Origin: JAXLSZ01 sp046330315
GTDB taxonomy: Bacteria; Actinomycetota; Thermoleophilia; Solirubrobacterales; 70-9
NCBI GenBank assembly: GCA_046330315.1
Contig: JAXLSZ010000004.1
Span: 62,001-126,000 of the forward strand
Length of the DNA: 64,000 bases
Direction: 5' to 3'
Shown here: piece by piece, positions 49,039 through 57,487 of the stretch
Position numbering within the stretch: the first letter of the stretch is position 1
Layout: each line of letters begins with the position of its first letter
The notes under the pieces: generated by a model
The model's database searches: none
What the model was told of the DNA's origin: nothing
Seen by the model: the letters and a program-made list of their open reading frames with translations, nothing else
Program-made: the position numbers and the translations under genes

Positions 49039-49308
49039 TCAGCCGCCGATCGGAGGCTGGCGAAGCCCGCAGTAGGGGCAGTCGCTGACGTCGAGGCCGA
49101 TCAGCTGGTCGCAGCGCCGGCAGGCCCGCACGGTGTTCGGCGATCGGGGCAGCGCCGAGTCCGAGGGGGCGAGCGGCAGGGTGCGGGCGACCGGCTCCAT
49201 CTCCTCGCCGGTCTCGCGGTCGACGAAGGTGGAGCCGGGCTCGACCGCTGCGAGCGCCTCGCGTCCCGAGGCGGGCGCCCGAAGCCTGTAGGTCTGCTCG
49301 CGGTTCAT
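49039..49308 (-). CDS. Zinc-ribbon protein
   Basis: An 89-residue protein. A beta-rich N-terminal half (MNREQTYRLRAPASGREALA) is followed by a C-terminal zinc ribbon CRRCDQLIGLDVSDCPYCG. Function unknown. ATG at 49308 is preferred because a TAGTCT box (49317-49322, minus) ends 8 nt upstream. The 242-bp gap to the RTX gene holds that gene's promoter region and no other gene that I can see. Confidence 0.75.
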   Translation of the reverse strand: MNREQTYRLRAPASGREALAAVEPGSTFVDRETGEEMEPVARTLPLAPSDSALPRSPNTVRACRRCDQLIGLDVSDCPYCGLRQPPIGG

Positions 49309-49387
49309 CGGCGCCAAGACTAGTACGTCGCCGCCCCGGAGGGCGACGCATCGCCGCCCGGGACGAGGAATAGGTTCCCCGGCAGCG

Positions 49388-50929
49388 ATGCGCGTCCTCG
49401 TCTTCCACGGCTATCTGCTGCGCGGCACGGGCAGCAACATCTACAACGCCAACCTCGCGCAGGCGCTGGCCCGCCTCGGCCACGACGTCCACCTGCTCTG
49501 CCAGGACCGCGGGGCGGCGGACCTCGACTGGGTCGACGCCCTGGGCACCTGGAAAGGGGGCCGCCTCGCGGTCAGGGACCTACGCGACCCCGAGGGCCCG
49601 GGATCGGTGACCGCCTACCTGCCCGAGATCGGCGGCCTGCTCCCGGTCTACGTCGCCGACCACTACGAGGGTTTCCGGGTGAAGGCGTTCGAGGAGCTGA
49701 GCGGCGCCGAGCTCGACGGCTACCTGGCCGCGAACGTCGCGGCGGTCGCCGACGTGGCCGAGGCGGCGGGCGGCGTCGAGGCGGCGCTAGCCAACCACCT
49801 GGTGATGGGGCCGGTGATCCTCGCCCGCTCGGGGCTCGGGTTCGCTGCCAAGGTCCATGGGTCGGCTCTCGAGTACACGGTCAAGCCGAACCCCCGCTTC
49901 CTGCCGTTCGCGGCCGAGGGAATGGAGGCGGCCTCGACGGTGCTGGTCGGCTCGCGCCACACGGCGGAGAGCCTCTGGGCCGCGCTTCCCGGAGTCGAGG
50001 GCCTCGAGGAGAAGACGCGGCTGGGCCCGCCGGGGGTGGACGTGGCCGAGTTCGCCCCGGCGCCTCCTGCGGCCGACCCCGGGAGGCTCGAGGTCCTCGC
50101 CGCCGCGATCGAGCGCGAGCCGTCCGGCGGAGCCTTTGGCCGCGAGCCCTCGCTGGCCGCCCCGGCGATCCGCGCCTTCGCGCAGACCCGCGGGCCGCGG
50201 GTGGTCTTCGTCGGCAAGCTGATCGTCTCCAAGGGCGTCGACCTGCTGCTCGCCGCCTGGCCGATGGTCCACGCCGCCAACCCCGGCGCCGGCCTGCTGG
50301 TGGTCGGGTTCGGCGAGTACCGCGAGGCCCTGCGCCGGCTGCTGGACTCGCTGGCCGGCGGAGACCTCGGCGCGGCGCGCGAGGTGGCACGCAGGGGCCG
50401 CGCCCTGGAGGGGGGAGAGGGGGAGCCCCTGCCGATCCTCAGCCATTTCCTGGAGGCCCCCCCGGACGGCTACCCCGAGGCCGCCGCGGCCGCCGCCGGC
50501 TCGGTCGGCTTCGCCGGGCGGCTCGAGCACCGCGAGATCGCCGAGCTTCTCCCCTTCGCGGAGGCGCTGGTCATGCCGAGCACCTTCCCCGAGGCCTTCG
50601 GGATGGTGGCGGTGGAGGCGGCGGCCTGCGGCGTCCTGCCGGTCTCGGCGGGCCACTCGGGGATGCTCGAGGTCTCGCGGCAGCTCGCACCCGCCCTCCC
50701 CGAGGCCGCGAGGGAGCTGATCTCCTTCCCGGTTGCCGAGGGCGCCGTGGAGGGGATCGCGGCCCGCCTGAACCGCTGGCTCGAGATGCCCGAGCCCGAG
50801 CGGGCGGAGTGCCGGGGGGCGCTGGTGGAGAGGGCCCGGGAGCTGTGGAGCTGGGAGGGGGTGGCGCGATGCGTGATCGCCGCCTCCCGCGGCGAGCGGA
50901 AGGGCCTTCCGCGCCCGGAGGCCTTGTGA
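49388..50929 (+). CDS. Glycosyltransferase family 4 protein
   Basis: A 513-residue GT-B enzyme. The N-terminal domain begins VLVFHGYLLRGTGSNIYNA; the glycine-rich acceptor loop is typical. The C-terminal domain has VVFVGKLIVSKGVDLLLAAW, GFAGRLEHREIAELLPFAE and the FPEAFGMVAVEAAACG motif. It is longer than most GT4 enzymes because of an inserted segment near residues 310-370. Acceptor unknown. A TAGGTT box at 49371-49376 lies 11 nt before the ATG. Confidence 0.86.
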   Translation: MRVLVFHGYLLRGTGSNIYNANLAQALARLGHDVHLLCQDRGAADLDWVDALGTWKGGRLAVRDLRDPEGPGSVTAYLPEIGGLLPVYVADHYEGFRVKAFEELSGAELDGYLAANVAAVADVAEAAGGVEAALANHLVMGPVILARSGLGFAAKVHGSALEYTVKPNPRFLPFAAEGMEAASTVLVGSRHTAESLWAALPGVEGLEEKTRLGPPGVDVAEFAPAPPAADPGRLEVLAAAIEREPSGGAFGREPSLAAPAIRAFAQTRGPRVVFVGKLIVSKGVDLLLAAWPMVHAANPGAGLLVVGFGEYREALRRLLDSLAGGDLGAAREVARRGRALEGGEGEPLPILSHFLEAPPDGYPEAAAAAAGSVGFAGRLEHREIAELLPFAEALVMPSTFPEAFGMVAVEAAACGVLPVSAGHSGMLEVSRQLAPALPEAARELISFPVAEGAVEGIAARLNRWLEMPEPERAECRGALVERARELWSWEGVARCVIAASRGERKGLPRPEAL

Positions 50930-50989
50930 TCCGCCGCACCAATGCGGCTCGGGCCTCCGTTCCCGCAATCAATAGAATGCGCGCGCCAC

Positions 50990-51778
50990 ATGGGCCGCCT
51001 GCCGATCTGGAAGCTGCTTGCCGCGACGCTGGTCCTCGGGACCGCGATCTCCGTCGTGATGGTCAACATCCGCTGGGACGGGCAGGCCGCGTCCACCGCC
51101 GCGCCGACGATCGACACGCTGCTCGACGTGATGATCGTGATCTCCGCCTTCGTCTTCGCGATCGTCGTCGTCGCCCTGGCCTACGCGCTCCACAAGTTCA
51201 GGGCCAAGCCCGGGGACGAGTCCGACGGGGAGCCGATCCACGGCAACACCCGCCTGGAGGTCGTCTGGACGCTGATCCCGACCGTGATCGTGCTGTTCGG
51301 CGCCGGCTACAGCTGGAAGGTGCTCCACGACATCGAGAAGCGCGACAGCAACCCGCTCACCGTGGACGTCTTCTCCCAGCAGTTCGCCTGGAGCTTCGGC
51401 TATCCGGGCAAGGACGACAAGTGGTCGCAGGGGGAGCTCCACGTGCCGGTGGACCGCCAGGTCGTCTTTTACATGCACGCCCAGGACGTGATCCACTCCT
51501 TCTGGGTTCCCGAGTGGCGGATCAAGAAGGACAACGTCCCGGGCATCACCACGACCGCCGTGATCACCCCCGACAGGGTCGGCACCTATCAGCTCATCTG
51601 CACGGAGCTGTGCGGCTTCGGCCACGCGACGATGAGGGCGAAGGTCGTCGTCGAGCCGCCGGCGCAATTCCGCGCTTGGGTCGCGTCGCTGCCGGATAAG
51701 GTGCCCGCTCCGCTCGCCCAGTCGATCACCGACACGAACGAAGCCAACTCTCCGGCCGGGGGCGCCGGCGGGGCATAA
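50990..51778 (+). CDS. coxB: Cytochrome c oxidase subunit II
   Basis: A 262-residue membrane-anchored CuA protein. Two N-terminal helices (about residues 7-25 and 43-67) precede the cupredoxin domain, whose complete CuA site is HSFWVPEW ... CTELCGFGHATM. It receives electrons from cytochrome c and passes them to CoxA. No fused heme domain. ATG at 50990 is preferred over upstream in-frame codons because a TAGAAT box (50973-50978) lies 11 nt before it and MGRLPIWKLL looks like a genuine N terminus. First gene of coxB-coxA-usp-coxC. Confidence 0.95.
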   Translation: MGRLPIWKLLAATLVLGTAISVVMVNIRWDGQAASTAAPTIDTLLDVMIVISAFVFAIVVVALAYALHKFRAKPGDESDGEPIHGNTRLEVVWTLIPTVIVLFGAGYSWKVLHDIEKRDSNPLTVDVFSQQFAWSFGYPGKDDKWSQGELHVPVDRQVVFYMHAQDVIHSFWVPEWRIKKDNVPGITTTAVITPDRVGTYQLICTELCGFGHATMRAKVVVEPPAQFRAWVASLPDKVPAPLAQSITDTNEANSPAGGAGGA

Positions 51779-51794
51779 TGGAGGCCCGAGGCAG

Positions 51795-53699
51795 ATGCCG
51801 ATCGCACTGAAGAGACCAGGCTGGTACCGCGGCGTGATGGGCGCGATCCTCGCGGGGGCGCTCGGCTTCGGCTTGGTGGTCGGCGTCAGGGCGCTGACCG
51901 GGCTTCCCGTCTTCCAGACCGAGCAGACCGGCTACCCGCAGGTGATCGTCCCCGCGATCCTCGTGCCGCTGGGCTTCCTGGTCGGGTTCGGCTGCTTCGA
52001 CTACTGGCTCCGCTGGGCGGCGGGGCGCCCGACGATCCCCGAGGACCACTCCCAGCACGGGGCCACGGGCTGGCGCGACTATTTCCGCTTCAACACCGAT
52101 CACAAGGTGATCGGCATCCAGTACATCGTCACCACCATCGCCTTCTTCTTCATCGGCGGCCTGCTGGCGATGCTGATCCGGGTCGAGCTGGCCCAGCCCG
52201 GCCAGCAGATCTTCGAGGCGGGCGCCTACAACGGGCTCTTCTCCACCCACGCGGTGCTGATGATCTTCCTCTTCATCATCCCGATCTTCGCCGGGATCGC
52301 CAACTACGTGCTGCCGCTGATGATCGGCGCGCCCGACATGGCGTTCCCGCGGCTCAATGCCCTCAGCTACTGGATGCTGCCCCTGGCCGGGATCATGTTC
52401 CTGGCCAGCTACCTGGCGCCCGGCGGGGCCTTCGACGCCGGCTGGACCGGGTATGCGCCGCTCTCCACCGGCGCCCCGCTCGGGCAGTCCTTCTTCAATA
52501 TCGGGGTGCAGTTCGCGGGCGCCTCCTCGATCGCCACGGCGCTCAACTTCGTGGTAACGATCGTCACCATGCGGGCGCCGGGGATGAACTTCTGGCGCAT
52601 GCCGCTGCTGGTCTGGGCGAACCTCTCCACCTCGCTGCTGGTGATCGCCGCGACGCCCTTCGTCGCGGGCGCGCAGTTCATGGTCTTCTTCGACCGCATC
52701 CTCCACACCAACTTCTTCCAGTGGGCCGAGGGCGGCGACGTGCTCAGCTACCAGCACATCTTCTGGTTCTACTCGCACCCGGCCGTCTACATCATGATGC
52801 TGCCCGGCTTCGGGATCATCTCCGAGGTCATCTCCACGCATTCGCGCAAGCCGGTCTTCGGTTACCGGCTGATGGCCCTGGCGCTGATCGGGATCGTCGT
52901 GCTCAGCTACTCGGTCTGGGCGCACCACATGTTCGTCGCCGGGATGTTCTCCTGGCTGCGCGTGCCGATGATGATCACGACGCTCTTGATCGCGGTGCCG
53001 ACCGGGATCAAGATCTTCTCCTGGCTGGGGACGCTGTACTTCGGGAAGATCCACACCTACTCGACGGCGATGCTGTTCGCGCTCGCCTTCATCGTCACCT
53101 TCACGGTGGGCGGGATCAGCGGCGTGATGCTCGGCATGGTGCCGCTCGACATCCACGTCTCCGACACCTACTTCGTCGTCGCCCACATCCACTTCGTCCT
53201 CTTCGGCGGCTCGGTGTTCACGATCTTCGCCGGGATCTACCACTGGTTCCCGAAGATGACCGGGCGGATGTACGACGAGAGGCTCGGCCGGGTCCACTTC
53301 TGGGGCACCCTGGCCGGCACCTGGGGCACCTTCATCCCGATGCACTGGATCGGGATGGACGGGATGCCGCGGCGGGTCGTCGACTATGCCGCCCAGTTCG
53401 GGGAGTGGAACCTGCTGATCTCCATCTTCGCCTTCATGCTCGGCGCCGTGCAGCTCGTCTTCCTCTACAACATGGTGGTGAGCTGGCGCTTCGGGCCCAA
53501 GGCGGGAGCCAACCCCTGGCGGGCGAAGACGATCGAGTGGCAGGTCTCCTCGCCGCCGCCGGTCTTCAACTTCGACGAGATCCCCAGGGTCGTCGGCGGT
53601 CCCTACGAGTTCGGGGTGCCGGGGGCCAGGCACGCGATCATCGCCGGGGAGGGCGCCGAGGTGCCGCCCCCCCAGCCGACCGTGGCGGGTAGCAGGTGA
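51795..53699 (+). CDS. coxA: Cytochrome c oxidase subunit I, A2 type
   Basis: A 634-residue catalytic subunit with two extra N-terminal helices (about residues 12-34 and 48-71). All six ligand histidines are present: H152 (low-spin heme, FSTHAVLM), H328 (CuB, YSHPAVY with Tyr332), H377/H378 (CuB, WAHHM), H464 (heme a3) and H466 (low-spin heme) in VAHIHFVLFGG, plus the K-channel Lys in TGIKIFSW. The YSHPAVY variant in place of GHPEVY marks the A2 (caa3-like) subfamily. It reduces O2 to water and pumps protons. GGAGGCCCGAGG precedes the ATG. Confidence 0.96.
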   Translation: MPIALKRPGWYRGVMGAILAGALGFGLVVGVRALTGLPVFQTEQTGYPQVIVPAILVPLGFLVGFGCFDYWLRWAAGRPTIPEDHSQHGATGWRDYFRFNTDHKVIGIQYIVTTIAFFFIGGLLAMLIRVELAQPGQQIFEAGAYNGLFSTHAVLMIFLFIIPIFAGIANYVLPLMIGAPDMAFPRLNALSYWMLPLAGIMFLASYLAPGGAFDAGWTGYAPLSTGAPLGQSFFNIGVQFAGASSIATALNFVVTIVTMRAPGMNFWRMPLLVWANLSTSLLVIAATPFVAGAQFMVFFDRILHTNFFQWAEGGDVLSYQHIFWFYSHPAVYIMMLPGFGIISEVISTHSRKPVFGYRLMALALIGIVVLSYSVWAHHMFVAGMFSWLRVPMMITTLLIAVPTGIKIFSWLGTLYFGKIHTYSTAMLFALAFIVTFTVGGISGVMLGMVPLDIHVSDTYFVVAHIHFVLFGGSVFTIFAGIYHWFPKMTGRMYDERLGRVHFWGTLAGTWGTFIPMHWIGMDGMPRRVVDYAAQFGEWNLLISIFAFMLGAVQLVFLYNMVVSWRFGPKAGANPWRAKTIEWQVSSPPPVFNFDEIPRVVGGPYEFGVPGARHAIIAGEGAEVPPPQPTVAGSR

Positions 53700-54703
53700 G
53701 CGAGGTCCCGACCACCACCGAGGCGCCGGCAACCGAGTCTGCCCCCGCGGTGGCCGAGCCTTTCCCCCCCGAGAAGCCCGAGCACCCGGAGAGGATCGAG
53801 GCGGAGAACGCCGAGCGGGCGGCCGATGGCGGCTTCGACGCCGCGGCCCGCCCCCTGCTTGTCTTCCTCAACGAGGTCGCCGGGGGCCGGAGGCTGCTCG
53901 CCGCCGCACGCGAGCGGGTCCCCGGGGTTTCCTACATCGCCGTCGTGGCCCCCCAGAACCAACCGGCCGTCGGCCAGATCGTCGACAGCGGTCAGCTCCG
54001 TGACGCGGCCCGCAGCCGCGTCGAGGTGACGATGGCGGTGCTGGCCGAGTTCGGCCTGGACTCCGTCGGCGAGGTGATGGACAGCGACCCCGCCCTGGCG
54101 CTCGACGACGCGGTCCGCGCCCACGAGCCCTCCGAGGTGCTTCTCTCCTGCCTGTACGAGACCCGCTTCGGGCTTACCCGCAAGGACCTGGTCGAGTGGG
54201 CTCGATCCCGGTTCGAGCCCGAGACCGCGGTCACCCACGTCCCGGTGCGGATCGAGGACGACTCGGTCCGCTGGGACGTCACCCACACCCTCGTCGTTGC
54301 CACCCGCACGGTCGCCACCCCCGACCTCCTCGATCGCCTCGTCGACCGTGCCTCGGAGCGCCCGCACCGCTACACGATCATCTGCCCGCGCTCCGACGAC
54401 ATCGAGCGTGAGCAGGTCTGCCGCGACCTCGCCTACACGCTCGCCGCCCTCTACCGCGCCGATATCGACGCGACCGGGCAGCCGATGAGCCCCGACCCCT
54501 TCCACGCCGTCCAGAACGCGATCGTGCACTACAGGATCGACGACGTGCTGATCTCCACATTCGCCGGCGAGGAGTCGCGATGGCTCGAGCAGGACCTGGT
54601 CGGGCGGGTGCGGGAGATCACCGAGAAGCCCGTCGAGCACCTCGAGGTCGGCAGGCCGGCCGAGAAGCTCGCCGCGGCGGTCGCCGAGGGCGGGGAGGGC
54701 TAG
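53696..54703 (+). CDS. Universal-stress-protein-like protein inside the cox operon
   Basis: A 335-residue soluble protein. A disordered Pro/Glu-rich N terminus (about 50 residues) is followed by two alpha/beta units of UspA-like appearance: LLVFLNEVAGGRRLLAAARERV then YIAVVAPQNQP, and later THTLVVATRTVATPDLLDRL then RYTIICPRSD, with DDVLISTFAGEESRWLEQDLV near the end. There is no membrane segment. The GTG overlaps the coxA stop (GTGA) and coxC follows after 7 bp, so it is translated with the oxidase. A regulatory or assembly role is inference. Confidence 0.65.
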   Translation: MSEVPTTTEAPATESAPAVAEPFPPEKPEHPERIEAENAERAADGGFDAAARPLLVFLNEVAGGRRLLAAARERVPGVSYIAVVAPQNQPAVGQIVDSGQLRDAARSRVEVTMAVLAEFGLDSVGEVMDSDPALALDDAVRAHEPSEVLLSCLYETRFGLTRKDLVEWARSRFEPETAVTHVPVRIEDDSVRWDVTHTLVVATRTVATPDLLDRLVDRASERPHRYTIICPRSDDIEREQVCRDLAYTLAALYRADIDATGQPMSPDPFHAVQNAIVHYRIDDVLISTFAGEESRWLEQDLVGRVREITEKPVEHLEVGRPAEKLAAAVAEGGEG

Positions 54704-54710
54704 AGCCGGC

Positions 54711-55337
54711 ATGGAGAGCGCCAGCGTCGCACTGGGCCACGGGGCCGAGCACGAGCACCACGGGCCTCCCGAAGCCAACAACAGCGCCCGGATAGACCGC
54801 CAGACGCTCGGGATCCTGCTGTTCATCGTCTCCGAGGTGATGCTCTTCGGGGCGTTTTTCGCCTCCTACTTCTTCCTGCGCGTGGTCGTCGACCCGCCGC
54901 ACTGGCCTCCCGCCGGAATCCAGCTCCCGGTCGCGGTGGCCGGCGTCAACACGGCGATCCTGATCTCCTCCAGCTTCACGATCCATTACGCGCTGGAGGC
55001 GATCCGCCGCGGCAACCGCAAGGGGATGAAGCTGGGCCTGGCCGCGACCTGGCTGCTCGGCGCCACCTTCCTCTTCATCCAGCTCAACGAGTACGTCCAT
55101 GTCGGGTTCAGCGGCCGCGACGGGGCCTTCGGGTCGATCTTCTACGGGCTCACCGGGCTGCACGGGGCCCACGTGTTCATCGGGCTGCTCCTGCTCACCT
55201 TCGCCAACATCCGCGCCTGGCGGGGTCACTTCGGCCCCAAGCCGCAGGACCACCTCGGCGTCGAAGTGCCGGGCATCTACTGGCACTTCGTGGACGTGAT
55301 GTGGATCGTCGTGTTCACGACGATCTACGTCCTCTGA
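54711..55337 (+). CDS. coxC: Cytochrome c oxidase subunit III
   Basis: A 208-residue membrane protein with five predicted helices. LLFIVSEVMLFGAFFASYFFLR, FLFIQLNEYVHVGF, GLTGLHGAHVFIGLLLL and the C-terminal YWHFVDVMWIVVFTTIYVL are characteristic. A His-rich N terminus (GHGAEHEHHG) is unusual and may bind metal. It stabilises the proton-uptake path of subunit I. It is the only subunit III gene in the window; the second oxidase-like pair has none. Confidence 0.94.
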   Translation: MESASVALGHGAEHEHHGPPEANNSARIDRQTLGILLFIVSEVMLFGAFFASYFFLRVVVDPPHWPPAGIQLPVAVAGVNTAILISSSFTIHYALEAIRRGNRKGMKLGLAATWLLGATFLFIQLNEYVHVGFSGRDGAFGSIFYGLTGLHGAHVFIGLLLLTFANIRAWRGHFGPKPQDHLGVEVPGIYWHFVDVMWIVVFTTIYVL

Positions 55338-55342
55338 CCGGG

Positions 55343-55428
55343 CCCCGACGCTCCGGCCCTGCGGCCGGCCCCGACGCTCCGGCCCTGCGGCCGGCCCCGA
55401 CGCTCCGGCCCTGCGGCCGGCCCCGACG
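55343..55428 (+). repeat. 26-bp tandem array after coxC
   Basis: Three copies and a partial fourth of a 26-bp unit (CCCCGACGCTCCGGCCCTGC then GGCCGG) at 55343, 55369, 55395 and 55421. It starts 6 bp after the coxC stop. Each copy holds nested GGCC palindromes. The rest of the 283-bp gap contains the promoter of the next gene and nothing else that I recognise. Confidence 0.88.
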
Positions 55429-55526
55429 GGTCTGCGCTCCCTGACCCGGATCCCGACGTTCGACCTTCCCCGGTCCGGCCTCCGCGGCGCCGGTCCCCCG
55501 GTCCCCAGCCCCCGGGTTGGTGCGGC

Positions 55527-55555
55527 TTGCGGTTTCGGCGCGCTGCGGCTACGGT
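55527..55555 (+). promoter_or_regulatory. Promoter of the secreted-protein gene
   Basis: TTGCGG (55527-55532), a 17-bp spacer and TACGGT (55550-55555). The transcript would start near 55563, leaving a leader of about 58 nt with AAGGAGGAG before the ATG at 55621. Confidence 0.55.
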
Positions 55556-55620
55556 GTCCCTCGACAATCGGTCGCAGGGGACCGTCGCCCGGCGCCAGGA
55601 ACCGCAAGGAGGAGTCCAGG

Positions 55621-56298
55621 ATGGAGCCAAGCAACCACCGCTACCCGAACTCGCTGAACTCAGGCGACACCCATGGGTGGGTCAACCGTTCAACGAGCGT
55701 CTGGATGGGGGTTGCGGCCGCGGCGCTCGCGGCGCTGGCTCTGGGTGTTCCCGCCGCGGGTGCCGGCACGGTCAAGTTCGGATCGAAGCTCAACCCCTCG
55801 ATCCAGCCCTCCAACTCCCTGCCGGCGCGCGACTGCCGGCACCAGAATCCCGGGCAGTCGTGCACCTTCGTCCAGAACGAGGCCTACGGACGGCCCAACG
55901 GCGGCGAGAAGGCCCCGGCCGGCGGCACCCTGAAGCGAGTGCGGGTGATCGCCGGCGGCAAGGGCCATTTCCGCCTTCAGATAGTCAGGGCCCACAGGGA
56001 GAACGGCACCTGGAAAGCCAAGGTCGTCCACGTCGGGCCGGTCATCCGCTACCAGGGCCAGAAGCAGTCCAATTTCAACTCCGACCGCTACCGCGTGGAG
56101 GCCTTCGGGGTGAACATCCCGATCTCGAAGGGCGACCGCTTGGCGATGAGAGCGACGAAGACCAGTGCCATCCGCTGCTCCGGTGGCGGCGACAGCACGC
56201 TGATCTTCCAGCCCCCGCTGCTCGCCGGCGCTGGGTTCGTGCCGGCGGTCAGCACCGACGGCTGCTTCATGCTGATCGAGGGCGTGATCCGCAAGTAG
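55621..56298 (+). CDS. Secreted protein, unknown function
   Basis: A 225-residue exported protein. The N-terminal region is long (about 25 residues) before a hydrophobic segment VWMGVAAAALAALALGVPAAGAG. The mature part is predicted beta, with four cysteines (DCRHQNPGQSC, IRCSGG, DGCFM). No known domain. It stands between the main cox operon and ctaA but has its own promoter, so a respiratory link is not implied. Confidence 0.72.
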   Translation: MEPSNHRYPNSLNSGDTHGWVNRSTSVWMGVAAAALAALALGVPAAGAGTVKFGSKLNPSIQPSNSLPARDCRHQNPGQSCTFVQNEAYGRPNGGEKAPAGGTLKRVRVIAGGKGHFRLQIVRAHRENGTWKAKVVHVGPVIRYQGQKQSNFNSDRYRVEAFGVNIPISKGDRLAMRATKTSAIRCSGGGDSTLIFQPPLLAGAGFVPAVSTDGCFMLIEGVIRK

Positions 56299-56309
56299 CC
56301 TGAGGCGGC

Positions 56310-56528
56310 ATGGCGCCGATTGGCAATCCCCTGCGATCGGAGGCGGAGGCGTTTCGCTGGGTGGTCGCGATCGGTGCCGCCGCCGGATCGGTGATCGCCC
56401 TGGCCTTGCTGGTCAGCCCCGCCCTCGGCGCCGTGTGGGGACTGATCCTGGTCCTCTGCGCCGGCGTCATGGGCTTTCGGGCGTTGCGCTCGTGGTGGCG
56501 CCGCGATCCGGGGCCCAACGGGGGCTGA
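56310..56528 (+). CDS. Small membrane protein
   Basis: A 72-residue protein. A charged N terminus precedes two hydrophobic stretches (VVAIGAAAGSVIALALLV, AVWGLILVLCAGVMGF), and the tail is basic (RALRSWWRRDPGPNGG). It starts 11 bp after the secreted-protein stop. Its last 62 bp overlap the convergent ctaA gene. No family recognised. Confidence 0.6.
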   Translation: MAPIGNPLRSEAEAFRWVVAIGAAAGSVIALALLVSPALGAVWGLILVLCAGVMGFRALRSWWRRDPGPNGG

Positions 56529-57459
56529 GCCGAGAGGAGGCCTCCTCGCGGCTCGGCTCGAGGCGCCCGGCCGCGGCAACGGTCCAGAGCATCGCAAGCC
56601 AGGTCACGGTGGCGAGCGTGACGTGCACCCAGACCAGCTCACCGGGCAGCTTCAACTTCCACTGCGTGAGCCCGACCGCCGCCTGCACGACCAGCAGCCC
56701 GACGACCACGGCAAGCGGATCGGCGGCCCGCCCATCGCCTCCCCGGCGGCGCAGCAGAGACCAGACGGCGATCGCCGAGATCGCGAACACCGCGGCGATG
56801 GCCGCGTGGCGCTGGACGACCCACTCCAGGGTGCCCGAGCCCTGGAAGTCCAGGCGCCGCACGAGCTGGCCCTCCTGGGCCCCGGCGTGCGGACCCGAAG
56901 CCGTGGAGATGGTGCCCGCGAGGATCGTCAGCTGACCCAGGGGGATCAGGCAGCGGACCGCCCAGACCCCGAGGCGGTCGGTCGAGGTGCGCCGCTCGCC
57001 GGGCTCGAAGGTCGCGCACCAGGCGAGTGCGAACGCAGCGTCGAGGAGGATCATCGAGAGGATGAAGTGGCCCATCACCAGGACGGGGGAGAGGTGGTGC
57101 TCGACCACCAGCGCCCCCAGGACCGCCTGCCCGATCACGCCGAGCGGGAGGATGGCCCCGATCGCCGCGAGATGCCAGCGGTAGGGCCTGCGGAAGAAGG
57201 CGAGGAGGCTGGCCGCTATCACCGTGATGCCGACGATCCCGGTGAAGATCCGGTTCGAGTACTCGATCACCGCGTGGGCGTCGAGCGGCGGGACGGTGCC
57301 GCCGTGGCACTTCGGCCAGTCCGGGCAGCCCAGGCCAGAGCCCGTGAGCCTCACTCCGGCGCCGGTCAGGACGATGGTCGTGAGGGCGACCAGCGCGACG
57401 ATCGAGACCTTCCGGTAGAGGTCCGGGCTCACTCCGAATCGATCACGCATCGAATCCAT
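56467..57459 (-). CDS. ctaA: Heme A synthase
   Basis: A 330-residue membrane enzyme with eight helices that oxidises heme O to heme A. VRLTGSGLGCPDWPKCHGG carries the extracytoplasmic Cys pair; IEYSNRIFTGIVG has the essential Glu; His ligands are in LVMGHFILSM, VVQRHAAIAAVFA and VWVHVTLATVTW. It is needed to make the heme A of the CoxA oxidase. The C-terminal tail overlaps the small membrane gene at 56310-56528. Confidence 0.92.
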   Translation of the reverse strand: MDSMRDRFGVSPDLYRKVSIVALVALTTIVLTGAGVRLTGSGLGCPDWPKCHGGTVPPLDAHAVIEYSNRIFTGIVGITVIAASLLAFFRRPYRWHLAAIGAILPLGVIGQAVLGALVVEHHLSPVLVMGHFILSMILLDAAFALAWCATFEPGERRTSTDRLGVWAVRCLIPLGQLTILAGTISTASGPHAGAQEGQLVRRLDFQGSGTLEWVVQRHAAIAAVFAISAIAVWSLLRRRGGDGRAADPLAVVVGLLVVQAAVGLTQWKLKLPGELVWVHVTLATVTWLAMLWTVAAAGRLEPSREEASSRLSPRWAPDRGATTSATPESP

Positions 57460-57487
57460 CCGCGGGGCCGGAGCGTCGGCGCCCGCG

